DNA of 64,000 nucleotides from Pseudovibrio exalbescens DSM 16456 (GTDB lineage Bacteria; Pseudomonadota; Alphaproteobacteria; Rhizobiales; Stappiaceae): contig NZ_AUGS01000005.1 in the NCBI RefSeq assembly GCF_000422785.1, forward strand, positions 310,001 to 374,000, written 5' to 3'. The position numbers and the translations under genes were made by a program. Shown here one piece after another: positions 19,473 through 28,423 of this stretch (its first letter is position 1; each line of letters opens with the position of its first letter). A model generated the notes under the pieces. The model saw only the letters and a program-made list of their open reading frames with translations, was not told where the DNA came from and did no database searches.

Positions 19473-19871
19473 TTGGCTAAAAGAGGTGAACCGGTGTTCG
19501 TGCGTAATGCTCATTTGCCCCAACAGGTCGAGATTTCGGCCTACGGCAATGGTGGATTCCGGTTTGCCGACATGTCGCATCGCGGCTCCTTGCTTAGTGT
19601 TCCTTCGGGAACCTATGGCTGGGAGCCGTCTTGCGTGGATGATATCACTTCAGATGCGTTGGGCCGCGTCTTGGAAGAAGCCGGTGAGATTGAGGTGCTC
19701 CTGATCGGGACCGGCTCACAGCTTCAACCATTCAGTGACGCGTTCAAGGCGCCGTTCCGCGAGCGTGGCATCATGGTTGACAGCATGTCCACGGGCGCTG
19801 CTGTACGCACGTTCAACGTACTGTTTTCCGAGAAGCGGGCTGTTGCTGCAGCCTTTCTGGCCGTGGAATAA
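19473..19871 (+). CDS. Mth938-domain (NDUFAF3-like) protein
   Basis: The 132-residue protein matches the small Mth938/DUF498 fold: AYGNGGFRFADMSHRGSLL, then VLLIGTGSQLQPF and STGAAVRTFNVLFSEKRAVAAAFLAVE. The mitochondrial relative NDUFAF3 helps assemble respiratory complex I; the bacterial role is not settled. The start is a TTG at 19473, supported by GGAGAG at 19462-19467. It begins 12 bases after secF and is followed by a phytoene-synthase-family gene whose mitochondrial relative, NDUFAF6, is also a complex I assembly factor. Confidence 0.85.
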   Translation: MAKRGEPVFVRNAHLPQQVEISAYGNGGFRFADMSHRGSLLSVPSGTYGWEPSCVDDITSDALGRVLEEAGEIEVLLIGTGSQLQPFSDAFKAPFRERGIMVDSMSTGAAVRTFNVLFSEKRAVAAAFLAVE

Positions 19872-19902
19872 GACTGCTCGGCCGCTCACGTGAAGAGGGC
19901 AG

Positions 19903-20763
19903 ATGGACCACGCGACGTACTGTGCCGAATTGGTGCGTAAATTCGACTACCAAAGATATCTGAGTGTTCTTTACGCGCCGAGCGACAAGCGAGCGGGGTT
20001 GCTCGCCATCTATGCATTTTCCTTGGAAGTTGCGCGCATACGGGAGTTGGTGAGTGAAGCGCTTCCGGGGCAAATGCGGTTGCAATGGTGGCGTGACGCA
20101 TTGACTGGTGAAGGCCATGGGGCCGTAAAGGACAATCCTGTGGCAGGCGCGCTTTTGGAGACCATCGGCGCTTTCGATCTGCCCCGAGAGCCAATGCTGA
20201 ACCTTCTGGATGCGCGGGAGTTTGATCTTTTCAATGACCCCATGCCTGATCAGGAGACGCTGGAAGGTTATGCAGGAGAGACCAGTTCCAGTCTTATACA
20301 ACTGGCAGCTTTGATCCTCGACAGAACGCTTTCTGGTACTGTCTTTGCCGATTCCTGCGGCCATGGCGGCGTTGCCTATGCAATGGTGGGCCTGGTCAGA
20401 GCCCTTCCTTGGCATGCTGCTAGACAACAATGTTTTTTGCCTCAAGATCTGCTTGAGCGCCATGGTGTTTCAATGGTGCAGATGCATCGCGGAGAAATGA
20501 CACCGGAGTTGGGTGCTGCCCTTCGAGAAGTTCTGGTTCACGCACAAATGCATTACGACAAGGCCATTAGTGCCATGGCGTCAGTATCCATTGAGGCTGG
20601 TGCCGCTTTTTTACCGGTGATGCTGGTTCCCAAACAGATTGATCGCTTGTCTCGCGAAAAAATGAACTATCTGCAACCACTTGAATCCGAGGGGCCATTG
20701 CGCAGCCATATTTCAATGTGGCGCGCAGCGCGGCGGCTACGTTCTGTAATGCAACCTGCCTAA
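19903..20763 (+). CDS. Phytoene/squalene synthase family protein (NDUFAF6-like)
   Basis: The 286-residue protein has the all-helical trans-isoprenyl synthase fold (YAFSLEVARIRELVSE near residue 45, LQWWRDALTGE near 65). The Asp-rich motifs of true synthases (DxxxD) are poorly kept: the first appears as EVARIRE and the second as REVLVHAQMHYDKA. That suits the NDUFAF6-type branch rather than carotenoid or hopanoid enzymes. It is last in the Sec operon, 31 bases after the Mth938 gene, so a complex I link is inferred by analogy only. Confidence 0.78.
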   Translation: MDHATYCAELVRKFDYQRYLSVLYAPSDKRAGLLAIYAFSLEVARIRELVSEALPGQMRLQWWRDALTGEGHGAVKDNPVAGALLETIGAFDLPREPMLNLLDAREFDLFNDPMPDQETLEGYAGETSSSLIQLAALILDRTLSGTVFADSCGHGGVAYAMVGLVRALPWHAARQQCFLPQDLLERHGVSMVQMHRGEMTPELGAALREVLVHAQMHYDKAISAMASVSIEAGAAFLPVMLVPKQIDRLSREKMNYLQPLESEGPLRSHISMWRAARRLRSVMQPA

Positions 20764-20800
20764 TGTCTTGGTTGTTGGCTAGAAAGCTATCAAATGGCAA

Positions 20801-20824
20801 GAGCCCCGCTATTCTGCGGGGCTC
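20801..20824. terminator. Hairpin between convergent genes
   Basis: GAGCCCCGC (20801-20809) and GCGGGGCTC (20816-20824) form a perfect 9-bp stem with loop TATTCT. It sits between the phytoene-synthase-family gene and the 3' end of trmFO, with A/T-rich flanks on both sides, and probably stops both transcripts. Confidence 0.7.
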
Positions 20825-20840
20825 CTCTAAAAAAGCTGAA

Positions 20841-22244
20841 TCAGTGACCAACCTCTGAGATCCACTTCTGGAAGGCTTCTCGGCCGAGACGTGACATTTC
20901 CTGCTTCTTGGCTCGGGTTTTTTCTTTCCCGCGCAAGCGCTTGCCATCGACAGTCTTTGGCATTTCCTCGAGGGGAGGCAACAGACCGAAGTTGATATTC
21001 ATCGGTTGGAACGATCGCGGCCCTTCTGCGTCATTACGAGAGATGTGACCGCCTGTGATGTGGTTTAGTATGGCACCCATTGCAGATGTAGCCGGCGGAA
21101 GATCAATCGTTTTGTTCATCCGTTCATGTACAGCGAACAGACCCGCCATGCAGCCAACGGCAGTGGATTCAACATAGCCCTCGCATCCTGTAATCTGGCC
21201 CGCAAAACGGACGTGGGGAGCGGCCTTGAGCTTCAACTGTTCATTCAACACCTTGGGAGAGTTGAGAAAGGTGTTGCGATGCAAGCCGCCCAGACGCGCG
21301 AACTGCGCGTTCTCCAACCCCGGAATCAGACGGAAAACGTCAGTTTGGGCGCCATATTTCAATTTGGTCTGGAAGCCCACCATGTTGTAGAGAGTGCCCA
21401 ACGCATTATCCTGACGCAGTTGAACGACCGCGTACGGCTTCACGTCTGGGTTGTGAGCATTTGTCAGTCCCATGGGCTTGAGGGGACCATGACGCAAGGT
21501 TTCGCGGCCGCGCTCTGCCATTACCTCAATGGGCAGACATCCATCAAAATAGGGTGTGTTTTCTTCCCAGTCCTTGAAGCTGGTCTTCTCGCCCGCAATC
21601 AGGGCGTCGATGAAGGCCTCGTATTGCTCCTTCGACAGGGGACAGTTGATGTAATCCTTCCCTGTTCCGCCGGGGCCAACCTTGTCATAGCGGGATTGAT
21701 ACCAAGCGACGTCCATATCAATGCTATCTTTGTGGACGATTGGTGCAATGGCATCGAAAAAGGCCAGCGCATCAGTTTCTGTGTGCTTGAGAATATCCTC
21801 ACTCAAAGCCGGTGATGTAAGCGGACCTGTTGCGATAATTGTGGAGCCCCAGTCAACAGGAGGGAGGCCAGGCACTTCTTCACGGCGTATTTCGATCAGG
21901 GGATGCTCTTGAAGAGCTGCTTCTACAGACTTTGAGAAACCTTCCCGGTCAACTGCCAGAGCACCACCAGCCGGAACCTGATGTTTATCTGCAGCATGCA
22001 TTATGAGCGAGTTGGCCATGCGCAGCTCAGCATGCAACATGCCTACGGCATTGTTTTCCGCATCATCCGAGCGGAAGGAGTTGGAGCACACCAACTCAGC
22101 CAGTCCATCGGTCTGGTGTGCGTCTGTCTTGCGGTGCGGACGCATCTCATGCAGCACCACAGGGTGCCCGTGTTGAGCGATCTGCCATGCGGCTTCCGAA
22201 CCGGCAAGACCCCCGCCGATCACATGAATTGGTTTCTCGGTCAT
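20841..22244 (-). CDS. trmFO: Folate- and FAD-dependent tRNA (uracil-54-C5)-methyltransferase TrmFO
   Basis: TrmFO makes ribothymidine at position 54 of tRNA using methylenetetrahydrofolate and FADH2. It opens with the dinucleotide-binding motif [16 protein letters not shown], then HEMRP and [11 protein letters not shown], and later [17 protein letters not shown] and [13 protein letters not shown]. At 467 residues it is full length with a basic C-terminal tail. It is monocistronic and converges on the Sec operon. Confidence 0.96.
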   Translation of the reverse strand: MTEKPIHVIGGGLAGSEAAWQIAQHGHPVVLHEMRPHRKTDAHQTDGLAELVCSNSFRSDDAENNAVGMLHAELRMANSLIMHAADKHQVPAGGALAVDREGFSKSVEAALQEHPLIEIRREEVPGLPPVDWGSTIIATGPLTSPALSEDILKHTETDALAFFDAIAPIVHKDSIDMDVAWYQSRYDKVGPGGTGKDYINCPLSKEQYEAFIDALIAGEKTSFKDWEENTPYFDGCLPIEVMAERGRETLRHGPLKPMGLTNAHNPDVKPYAVVQLRQDNALGTLYNMVGFQTKLKYGAQTDVFRLIPGLENAQFARLGGLHRNTFLNSPKVLNEQLKLKAAPHVRFAGQITGCEGYVESTAVGCMAGLFAVHERMNKTIDLPPATSAMGAILNHITGGHISRNDAEGPRSFQPMNINFGLLPPLEEMPKTVDGKRLRGKEKTRAKKQEMSRLGREAFQKWISEVGH

Positions 22245-22453
22245 TCCTGTTCCAAATTGGTTCTGAGTAAAGCGGGTTTACACCCGATCAAACGTGCTAC
22301 GTAGTTTGCGCTCACGTTACCTTCGGCTTTATGTAGAGCCTTTGTTCATTGCTCTTGATTAGCGTGCAATGCTGGCGCATGCAATACGCGCCAGCTGTTC
22401 TTGCCGATATGCTGCGCGTGCCCGCCCAAGTCAAGTTTGGAGACGATTTGTCC

Positions 22454-23104
22454 ATGCAGTTTCATTTTGCCAAGTGGAGTGTTATTGGCGCCCTGATGGG
22501 GCTAGCTGGCTGTGTTTCCCTGGCAGGTGATGACCCTGGAACGTGGTATCAAACGATGCAGGGAAGGCTGCCTTCGGGGGACCGCCTCTACATATGCCAT
22601 GGTTTTGGGTGTGCTTATACGGATCGGGTCGATTTTACCCGAGCTGATCGTCGCCGGTTGGCTCGCTTTCTTCGAGCCGGACGAGGTTCTGCTAAGGCTG
22701 AGCGGGCTGCTTTATCAAAAGCGGTTGTCTGGCAAGAGAAGAGGGTGGGGCGGGCCATTGGTTCATCAAATGACATTGGCGGACTTGATTTGAAAAATGC
22801 CGGTGTCCGTGGGCAAATGGATTGCATTGATGAAGCAACCAACACGACCAGCTTGTTGTTGTATCTTGAGAATAACAGTTTATTGCGACATCACACCGTT
22901 GGCCGACCCGTTGCGCGTGGTTTCTTTATTGACGGACGATATCCCCACGCGAGCGCGGTGATCACCGAAAAGAAGAGTGGTCTTCAATGGGCAATTGACA
23001 GTTGGCGCCGAGATAACGCGGAAGCCCCCGATGTCATGCTGCTGGACCGCTGGTTTCGTGTACGATCGCGAGATCTTGATCGACTCGACATGGAAAACGG
23101 TTAG
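22454..23104 (+). CDS. Predicted lipoprotein with transglutaminase-like Cys/His/Asp pattern
   Basis: ATG 22454 gives a 216-residue protein with a lipoprotein signal (KWSVIGALMGLAGC, Cys20), and GGAG lies about 12 bases upstream. Upstream in-frame starts would bury the signal. Two cysteines occur in ICHGFGC (48 and 53). The second half reads QMDCIDEATN (Cys124), RYPHASAVI (His165) and LQWAIDSWR (Asp182). That order and spacing resembles bacterial transglutaminase-like cysteine proteases, where Cys starts a helix and His and Asp lie on following strands. I do not recognise a named family, so the enzyme assignment is inference. Confidence 0.6.
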   Translation: MQFHFAKWSVIGALMGLAGCVSLAGDDPGTWYQTMQGRLPSGDRLYICHGFGCAYTDRVDFTRADRRRLARFLRAGRGSAKAERAALSKAVVWQEKRVGRAIGSSNDIGGLDLKNAGVRGQMDCIDEATNTTSLLLYLENNSLLRHHTVGRPVARGFFIDGRYPHASAVITEKKSGLQWAIDSWRRDNAEAPDVMLLDRWFRVRSRDLDRLDMENG

Positions 23105-23137
23105 GCAACGCAAAGACGCTTCGCTCGTTTGTTGCCT
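23103..23137 (+). terminator. Possible weak terminator after the lipoprotein gene
   Basis: AGGCAAC (23103-23109), overlapping the stop codon, pairs with GTTGCCT (23131-23137), followed by TTCC. The stem is short and the tail is not T-rich, so it is a weak call. Confidence 0.3.
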
Positions 23138-23175
23138 TTCCAAACAGTATTTTGATGTCATCTGAAAATGTATTC

Positions 23176-23348
23176 GGGGAGGTCCAAACGAGTGAACGCC
23201 CGCCGTTGGGAGGAATCGGCGGGCGTAACTCGTGCACGATGAAATTGGGAGGAGGTATCATCGCGCGGGTTGCCGTCCAGTGTGGGAGGAGATCACCTTC
23301 AGGCTATTTAATGGACGCTGGGGATTGGGAGGAGTTCCCCGCTGCGTC
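23176..23348 (-). ncRNA. Candidate tandem anti-Shine-Dalgarno small RNA array ('cuckoo'/alpha-r14 type)
   Basis: Read on the minus strand, four hairpins or partial hairpins expose a pyrimidine motif: CTCCTCCCAA (23325-23334), CTCCTCCCAC (23282-23291), CCTCCTCCCAA (23245-23255) and TCCTCCCAA (23206-23214), plus CCTCCCC at 23177-23183. Spacing is 37-43 bases. Two stems are strong: 23234-23242 with 23258-23266 (9 bp, one G-U) and 23196-23205 with 23217-23226 (10 bp perfect). Loops of this kind are the hallmark of the alphaproteobacterial cuckoo and alpha-r14 RNAs. A TATATA box precedes the array at about 23358-23363. The plus strand would instead show GGA loops of the CsrA/RsmA-binding sort. The rest of the 23105-23670 gap has no convincing gene. 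Confidence 0.55.
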
Positions 23349-23595
23349 TGATTTTTTATATAGCTTAGTTTGCTTTATTGTGCACCACATCATTGCGCAT
23401 GACAGATATGCATCTTGTGCATGCCGGGGTGATTATTGAAATATCTGCACCTGCGACAAATGGTGGTATTCCGCAGTTTTTCAAGGAAATACAACAAAAT
23501 ACGGATACTGATTATGCATGACTGAACTCAGTAATCGATGCCTTTTGACAACATTTTCAAGCTGTGAAGATTTTTGTGTTCGCTCCTGCGAAATA

Positions 23596-23624
23596 AAAAA
23601 TCCTGGCTTTTGACCAGGATTTTT
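23596..23624 (-). terminator. Rho-independent terminator after uvrA
   Basis: AAAAATCCTGG (23596-23606) and CCAGGATTTTT (23614-23624) form an 11-bp stem with a 7-base loop. On the minus strand the stem runs into TTTTTTATTT. It ends uvrA transcription and insulates it from the non-coding array beyond. Confidence 0.88.
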
Positions 23625-23670
23625 ATAGGTGATGTTGTGAATCTGAAGGCTAGACGTTGTGGCGAGAAGC

Positions 23671-26607
23671 TTATTCTGCTGCGCTTCGTGCTCTTGCCTT
23701 GCCTCGGCGATCAAACAGTTCCGCCAAAAATACGCCTGTATAGCTGCCTTGCGTTTTGGCAATTTCGGTCGGTGGTCCTGAGGCTACGATCTGCCCGCCA
23801 CCATCTCCGCCTTCCGGGCCGAGATCCACGACCCAGTCGGCGGTTTTGATTACTTCCAGATTGTGTTCGATCACCAAGACGGTGTTGCCTTGATCGACAA
23901 GTTCATGAAGTACCTCCAGCAGCTTTGCCACGTCATGAAAGTGCAGGCCGGTTGTTGGCTCATCCAGAATGTAAAGTGTGCGTCCTGTGGATCTTTTTGA
24001 AAGCTCTTTTGCCAGTTTGACCCGCTGAGCTTCACCACCAGAAAGAGTGGTCGCTTGTTGGCCAACCTTTATGTAGCCAAGCCCCACTCGCGCCAGCGTT
24101 TCCATCTTGTCTCTTATGGACGGGACTGCACTGAAAAAGTCCGCTGCTTCTTCGACTGTCATGTCGAGAACATCGGCAATGGATTTGCCTTTGAACTGAA
24201 CTTCGAGTGTTTCGCGGTTATATCGTTTTCCTTTACACACGTCGCACGTCACATACACATCTGGCAGGAAGTGCATTTCGATCTTGATCACGCCGTCGCC
24301 CTGACAAGCTTCACAGCGTCCACCTTTGACATTGAACGAGAAACGTCCAGGCGCGTAGCCGCGTGCCTTGGCTTCCGGCATTCCGGCGAACCATTCACGT
24401 ATAGGGGTGAAGGCGCCGGTGTAGGTTGCCGGATTTGAGCGCGGGGTGCGGCCAATCGGGCTTTGGTCAATATCGATCACCTTGTCGAGATGTTCAAAAC
24501 CTTCAATGCGATCGTGTGGGGCCGGATTTTCCCGCGCACCATTGAGGTGACGGGCTGCCGCCTTGTATACGGTATCAAGGAGAAGCGTTGATTTGCCACC
24601 GCCTGAAACGCCCGTGATACAGGTAAAGGTGCCCAGAGGCAGGGTTGCCTCCACATTCTTGAGGTTGTTGCCGGATGCGCCGACCACCTTCAAAGCACGC
24701 TTTTTATTGATCTTGCGTGGCTTGTCCGGCATGGGAATAGCCATAGCACCGCTTAGATACTGGCCGGTGAGGGAAGCAGGATCGCTCATGATGTGGTCAG
24801 GGGTGCCTTGAGACACGATGCGCCCGCCATGAATGCCCGCGCCCGGACCTACATCCACCACATGATCTGCCGCCAGAACGGCATCTTCATCATGTTCGAC
24901 GACAACGACCGTATTGCCTAAATCTCGCAAGTGTTTCAACGTTTCCAGCAAACGGGCATTGTCTCGCTGGTGGAGGCCGATGGACGGTTCATCAAGCACA
25001 TAAAGCACGCCGGTCAGACCGGATCCGATTTGAGATGCCAGGCGAATGCGCTGGCTTTCACCGCCCGAAAGCGTGCCGGACGCGCGCGACAGGGAAAGAT
25101 ACTCCAAACCGACGTCATTCAGAAACTTAAGTCGTTCCCGGATTTCCTTGAGAATCCGGTAAGCGATTTCGTTCTGTTTGGTCGTCAGCCGATCATCAAT
25201 GTCGTCAAACCATTTGTAGGCATGCTTGATCGACAGTTCAGTGACCTGGCCGATGTGTTGCCCGTCGATTTTTACGGCCAGCGCTTCCGGCTTTAGACGG
25301 TATCCATTGCAGGCGTCGCATGCGTGATCGGTCTGGTAGCGGGATAATTCTTCGCGCACCCATTGCGAGTCGGTTTCTCGCCAACGGCGCTGAATGTTCC
25401 CAATCACGCCCTCAAATGGTTTCGATGTGCGATAGGATCGAGTGCCATCGTCGTATACAAACTCGATCTTCTCCTTGCCGGTACCATGCAAAACCTTCTC
25501 ACGGAATTCCGGCGGCAGCTTGCTCCAAGGAGTGGTCATAGACTGATCGAAATGGCGGCACAGGGCTTCAAGCGTTTGAGTATAGTACGGTGACGTGGCA
25601 CCGGTCTTGGCCCAAGGGGCAACGGCGCCGCCGCGCAAGCTCAAGTTCGGGTCGGGGACGACGAGGTCCGCCTCAAAAGCCAACTGCGTTCCCAGACCAT
25701 CACATTTTGGGCATGCGCCAAATGGATTGTTGAACGAGAACAGCCGGGGTTCGATTTCGGGAATTGTAAAGCCGGATACGGGACAAGCGAACTTTTCCGA
25801 AAAAACGAGTTGTTTCGGGTCGCCCTTGTCATCTGTTTGATCTGCAAATTCGGCAACTGCGAGGCCTTCGGCAAGTTGCAACGCTGTCTCCAGCGAATCC
25901 GCCAGACGACCGGTAATATCCTCGCGCACAACAATACGATCGACCACTACATCAATGTCGTGCTTGTATTTTTTGTCGAGTGTCGGGGCCTCGGTGATCT
26001 CGTAGAAGGTGTCGTCAATCTTGACGCGTTGAAAGCCCTTCTTCATCAACTCGGCCAGTTCTTTCCGGTACTCACCCTTGCGACCGCGCACTATCGGCGC
26101 GAGCAGATACAGGCGTGTTCCTTCCTCCAGATCCATGATCCGATCGACCATCTGACTGACTGTCTGGCTCTCGATCGGTAGCCCCGTTGCCGGCGAGTAG
26201 GGGACCCCTACGCGGGCAAACAGAAGACGCAGGTAGTCGTAGATCTCGGTGACGGTGCCGACTGTAGATCTGGGGTTTTTTGATGTCGTTTTTTGTTCAA
26301 TGGAGATCGCCGGAGACAGGCCGTCAATTTGGTCTACATCTGGCTTCTGCATCATTTCGAGAAACTGGCGCGCGTAAGCACTCAGGCTCTCGACATATCG
26401 TCGTTGGCCTTCCGCGTAGATGGTGTCAAAGGCCAGTGACGATTTACCGGAACCTGACAGGCCCGTCATGACGATCAGACTGTCACGTGGCAGGTCAAGA
26501 TCCACGTTCTTCAGATTGTGTTCACGTGCACCGCGAACAGAAATGAGTTTGTTGTCGCCGTTCGAAACCCCTTTGTGGGCCATCGGATCCGTGGTTTTCG
26601 TGGTCAT
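23671..26607 (-). CDS. uvrA: Excinuclease ABC subunit A
   Basis: UvrA is the damage-recognising ATPase of nucleotide excision repair and loads UvrB. Two ABC modules are visible, with Walker [10 protein letters not shown] near residue 50 and GVSGGGKST in the second half, each with an LSGGE signature. The first zinc module reads CPVSG...CPKC, so one of four cysteines is Ser278; the C-terminal module keeps CEAC/CDVC. ATG 26607 (978 residues) is chosen because GGGAAGGG precedes it, over an ATG at 26664. A LexA box overlaps its likely promoter, so SOS control is expected. Confidence 0.96.
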   Translation of the reverse strand: MTTKTTDPMAHKGVSNGDNKLISVRGAREHNLKNVDLDLPRDSLIVMTGLSGSGKSSLAFDTIYAEGQRRYVESLSAYARQFLEMMQKPDVDQIDGLSPAISIEQKTTSKNPRSTVGTVTEIYDYLRLLFARVGVPYSPATGLPIESQTVSQMVDRIMDLEEGTRLYLLAPIVRGRKGEYRKELAELMKKGFQRVKIDDTFYEITEAPTLDKKYKHDIDVVVDRIVVREDITGRLADSLETALQLAEGLAVAEFADQTDDKGDPKQLVFSEKFACPVSGFTIPEIEPRLFSFNNPFGACPKCDGLGTQLAFEADLVVPDPNLSLRGGAVAPWAKTGATSPYYTQTLEALCRHFDQSMTTPWSKLPPEFREKVLHGTGKEKIEFVYDDGTRSYRTSKPFEGVIGNIQRRWRETDSQWVREELSRYQTDHACDACNGYRLKPEALAVKIDGQHIGQVTELSIKHAYKWFDDIDDRLTTKQNEIAYRILKEIRERLKFLNDVGLEYLSLSRASGTLSGGESQRIRLASQIGSGLTGVLYVLDEPSIGLHQRDNARLLETLKHLRDLGNTVVVVEHDEDAVLAADHVVDVGPGAGIHGGRIVSQGTPDHIMSDPASLTGQYLSGAMAIPMPDKPRKINKKRALKVVGASGNNLKNVEATLPLGTFTCITGVSGGGKSTLLLDTVYKAAARHLNGARENPAPHDRIEGFEHLDKVIDIDQSPIGRTPRSNPATYTGAFTPIREWFAGMPEAKARGYAPGRFSFNVKGGRCEACQGDGVIKIEMHFLPDVYVTCDVCKGKRYNRETLEVQFKGKSIADVLDMTVEEAADFFSAVPSIRDKMETLARVGLGYIKVGQQATTLSGGEAQRVKLAKELSKRSTGRTLYILDEPTTGLHFHDVAKLLEVLHELVDQGNTVLVIEHNLEVIKTADWVVDLGPEGGDGGGQIVASGPPTEIAKTQGSYTGVFLAELFDRRGKARARSAAE

Positions 26608-26723
26608 TTGCCCTTCCCGGGAAATATCGCAGTAGTGCTCCGCGTTTTGCAATTCCAAACGCAATCTAAGTCAGTTTGAGCTGAGGAGCAGGTGTCAGCG
26701 AAGTGAACTCGAAAATTTTTCTG

Positions 26724-26754
26724 GAACATATACGGAACAATCCGGCGCCCGCAA
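26724..26754 (-). promoter_or_regulatory. uvrA promoter with overlapping LexA (SOS) box
   Basis: GAAC-ATATACG-GAAC at 26724-26738 matches the alphaproteobacterial LexA operator (GAAC-N7-GAAC; GTTC-N7-GTTC on the other strand). On the minus strand, TTGCGG (26754-26749) and TATATG (26732-26727) spaced by 16 bases form a sigma-70-like promoter whose -10 box lies inside the operator, so LexA would block it directly. Confidence 0.8.
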
Positions 26755-26835
26755 GGCATTTTTACAAATTCATCCGGGGAGGCGCATTGCCGGAAAATCA
26801 GTGTTGCGGTTATGGAACCAGTAGGTTACGGTTCG

Positions 26836-26850
26836 GAACAATAAGAGAAC
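26836..26850 (+). promoter_or_regulatory. Second LexA (SOS) box, ssb side
   Basis: GAAC-AATAAGA-GAAC at 26836-26850 is a second exact match to the alphaproteobacterial SOS operator. It lies 179 bases upstream of ssb, just downstream of a weak promoter-like pair (TTGCGG 26804-26809, TACGGT 26827-26832, 17-base spacer). Two boxes in the divergent uvrA-ssb region suggest separate control of each gene. Confidence 0.78.
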
Positions 26851-27028
26851 AAAGTGTTGTGACCGCGTTTTCCCAAAGGCCCAGCATCGTTTATATATGT
26901 CGGTGTGTGGACAAGACCAGCGGGTTAGCGCTGCCTGTTTGCTTGATCCTGCTGGACGCGATAGGTTGCGTGCCAACATGAGATAGCAGGGGCTCCGTGG
27001 TCACCTGCCAAGTACCTAGGAGATATGA

Positions 27029-27580
27029 ATGGCGGGGAGCGTCAACAAGGTTATTCTGGTTGGAAATCTGGGAGCGGATCCGGAAATCCGCCGTACTCAG
27101 GATGGACGACCGATCGTGAACCTGCGCATCGCGACATCTGAGAGTTGGCGAGATCGGAACACTGGTGAGCGCCGCGAGCGGACCGAATGGCACCGTGTTG
27201 TTGTGTTCAATGAAGGACTTGCCAAGGTCGCTGAAAACTACCTGCGCAAAGGCTCCAAGGTTTACATCGAAGGCCAGTTACAGACCCGCAAATGGCAAGA
27301 TCAAAGCGGTCAGGACCGTTATAGCACTGAAGTTGTCCTTCAAGGCTTCAACTCGACGCTTACCATGCTGGATGGTCGTAATGACGGCGGCGGCCAGGGT
27401 GGCTTTGGTGGCTCCCAAGGTGGTGACTTTGGTGGCGGCGACCAAGGTGGCGGCTTCGGCGGCGGATATGGCGGTGGCCAAGCCGGAGGTTTCGGCAGTG
27501 GCGGGCAGGGCGGCTCTCAAGGTGGAGGCGGCTTTGGTGGTCCCGGCGGTGGCGGTATGGACGACGAGATTCCGTTCTAG
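27029..27580 (+). CDS. ssb: Single-stranded DNA-binding protein
   Basis: SSB coats single-stranded DNA during replication and repair. The OB fold starts [17 protein letters not shown] and contains [13 protein letters not shown] and [19 protein letters not shown] glycine- and glutamine-rich linker of about 60 residues leads to the acidic tip DDEIPF that recruits partner proteins. TAGGAGAT sets the ATG at 27029; an ATG at 27025 is out of frame. It is divergent from uvrA, a classic arrangement. Confidence 0.97.
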   Translation: MAGSVNKVILVGNLGADPEIRRTQDGRPIVNLRIATSESWRDRNTGERRERTEWHRVVVFNEGLAKVAENYLRKGSKVYIEGQLQTRKWQDQSGQDRYSTEVVLQGFNSTLTMLDGRNDGGGQGGFGGSQGGDFGGGDQGGGFGGGYGGGQAGGFGSGGQGGSQGGGGFGGPGGGGMDDEIPF

Positions 27581-27604
27581 GCACCCGTTACAATCAGACA
27601 GTAC

Positions 27605-27636
27605 AAAGCCCTGCGATCCCTCGTGGGGCTTTTTTG
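27605..27636 (+). terminator. Rho-independent terminator of ssb
   Basis: AAAGCCCTGCGA (27605-27616) and TCGTGGGGCTTT (27621-27632) form a 12-bp stem with two G-U pairs and a TCCC loop, ending in a six-T tract. Confidence 0.9.
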
Positions 27637-27730
27637 TTACTACTCAGTTGTTGCGAACAAGAACGCGTCTATCACCAGACCGAAAAGTGAAACAGCCTTA
27701 CGTCGTGACTTCAATTTTTAGGGAATTAGA

Positions 27731-27805
27731 TGGTACGCCCAAGGGGAATCGAACCCCTGTTTCCGCCGTGAAAGGGCGGCGTCCTAACCGCTAGACGATG
27801 GGCGC
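27731..27805 (-). tRNA. tRNA-Glu (anticodon UUC)
   Basis: The minus strand folds into a complete cloverleaf of 75 bases with encoded 3' CCA. The anticodon arm CCGCC-CTTTCAC-GGCGG gives anticodon TTC, and the T arm reads AGGGGTTCGATTCCCCT. The acceptor stem has a G1-U72 pair, usual for this alphaproteobacterial tRNA. Confidence 0.97.
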
Positions 27806-27857
27806 ACTTTTTCGAACCATGGGTGTTTAGGACCACCCCGTTCGTTGGTGTGGGCGC

Positions 27858-27886
27858 GTTATATTCATTCTCGCCGATACTGGCAA
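27858..27886 (-). promoter_or_regulatory. tRNA-Glu promoter
   Basis: On the minus strand TTGCCA (27886-27881) and TATAAC (27863-27858) stand 17 bases apart, which is ideal sigma-70 spacing. Transcription should start near 27851, about 45 bases before the mature tRNA 5' end. Confidence 0.75.
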
Positions 27887-27945
27887 GAATTGAACTAAAA
27901 TAATCCACAGATGTCGAGATTCTAGTCTAGGGTCTTGATATAAAA

Positions 27946-27975
27946 GGGAAGCTCGGAAGAAGAACCGAGCTTCCC
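27946..27975 (-). terminator. Rho-independent terminator of gloA
   Basis: GGGAAGCTCGG (27946-27956) and CCGAGCTTCCC (27965-27975) are a perfect 11-bp stem with an 8-base loop. On the minus strand it runs into TTTTATATC, seven bases after the gloA stop. Confidence 0.88.
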
Positions 27976-27982
27976 AGCTAAA

Positions 27983-28423
27983 TTACCAGGTACCCGTGTT
28001 TTCCATGGAGGCCCAAGGCTCCCGAGGCTCAAGCGCACCATCCTTCTGGATCAACTCAATGGATATGCCGTCTGGTGATTTGATAAATGCCATGTAGCCA
28101 TCACGGGGCGGGCGATTAATCGTAACGCCCTTTTCCTGAAGATGGGCACATGTGTCGTAAATGTCGTCGACGAGGTAGGCGAGGTGTCCGAAGTTGCGAC
28201 CTCCAGCATACTCTTCCGGATCCCAATTATAGGTCAACTCAAGCAGAGGAGCCTTCGTCTGCTCTGCCTGCTCCTTATCGCCGGGTGCGGCCAGAAATAC
28301 GAGCGTGAAGCGACCCCGTTCGTTCTCTGTGCGACGCACTTCTTCGAGGCCGAGCTTGTTGCAATAAAAGTCGAGTGCCTGATCCAGATCAGCAACGCGG
28401 ACCATGGTGTGAAGATAACGCAT
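27983..28423 (-). CDS. gloA: Lactoylglutathione lyase (glyoxalase I)
   Basis: Glyoxalase I converts the hemithioacetal of methylglyoxal and glutathione to S-lactoylglutathione. The 146-residue protein shows the expected metal-ligand contexts: [17 protein letters not shown] (His5), LLELTYNWD (Glu), [12 protein letters not shown] (His) and GISIELIQ (Glu). It is monocistronic with its own terminator. Confidence 0.94.
   Translation of the reverse strand: MRYLHTMVRVADLDQALDFYCNKLGLEEVRRTENERGRFTLVFLAAPGDKEQAEQTKAPLLELTYNWDPEEYAGGRNFGHLAYLVDDIYDTCAHLQEKGVTINRPPRDGYMAFIKSPDGISIELIQKDGALEPREPWASMENTGTW

Noticed and set aside
23152-23439. 95-codon plus-strand frame through the hairpin array
   Set aside because: Its sequence is a translation of the repeated GGGAGGA hairpins and has no recognisable fold; GGAGG motifs here look like complements of RNA loops, not ribosome-binding sites.
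27278-27520. Frames on the strand opposite the glycine-rich part of ssb
   Set aside because: They are shadows of the repetitive GGC/GGT codons of the SSB linker.
27360-27560. Tandem DNA repeat in ssb
   Set aside because: The repetition is the ordinary glycine/glutamine-rich SSB linker and not an independent repeat element.
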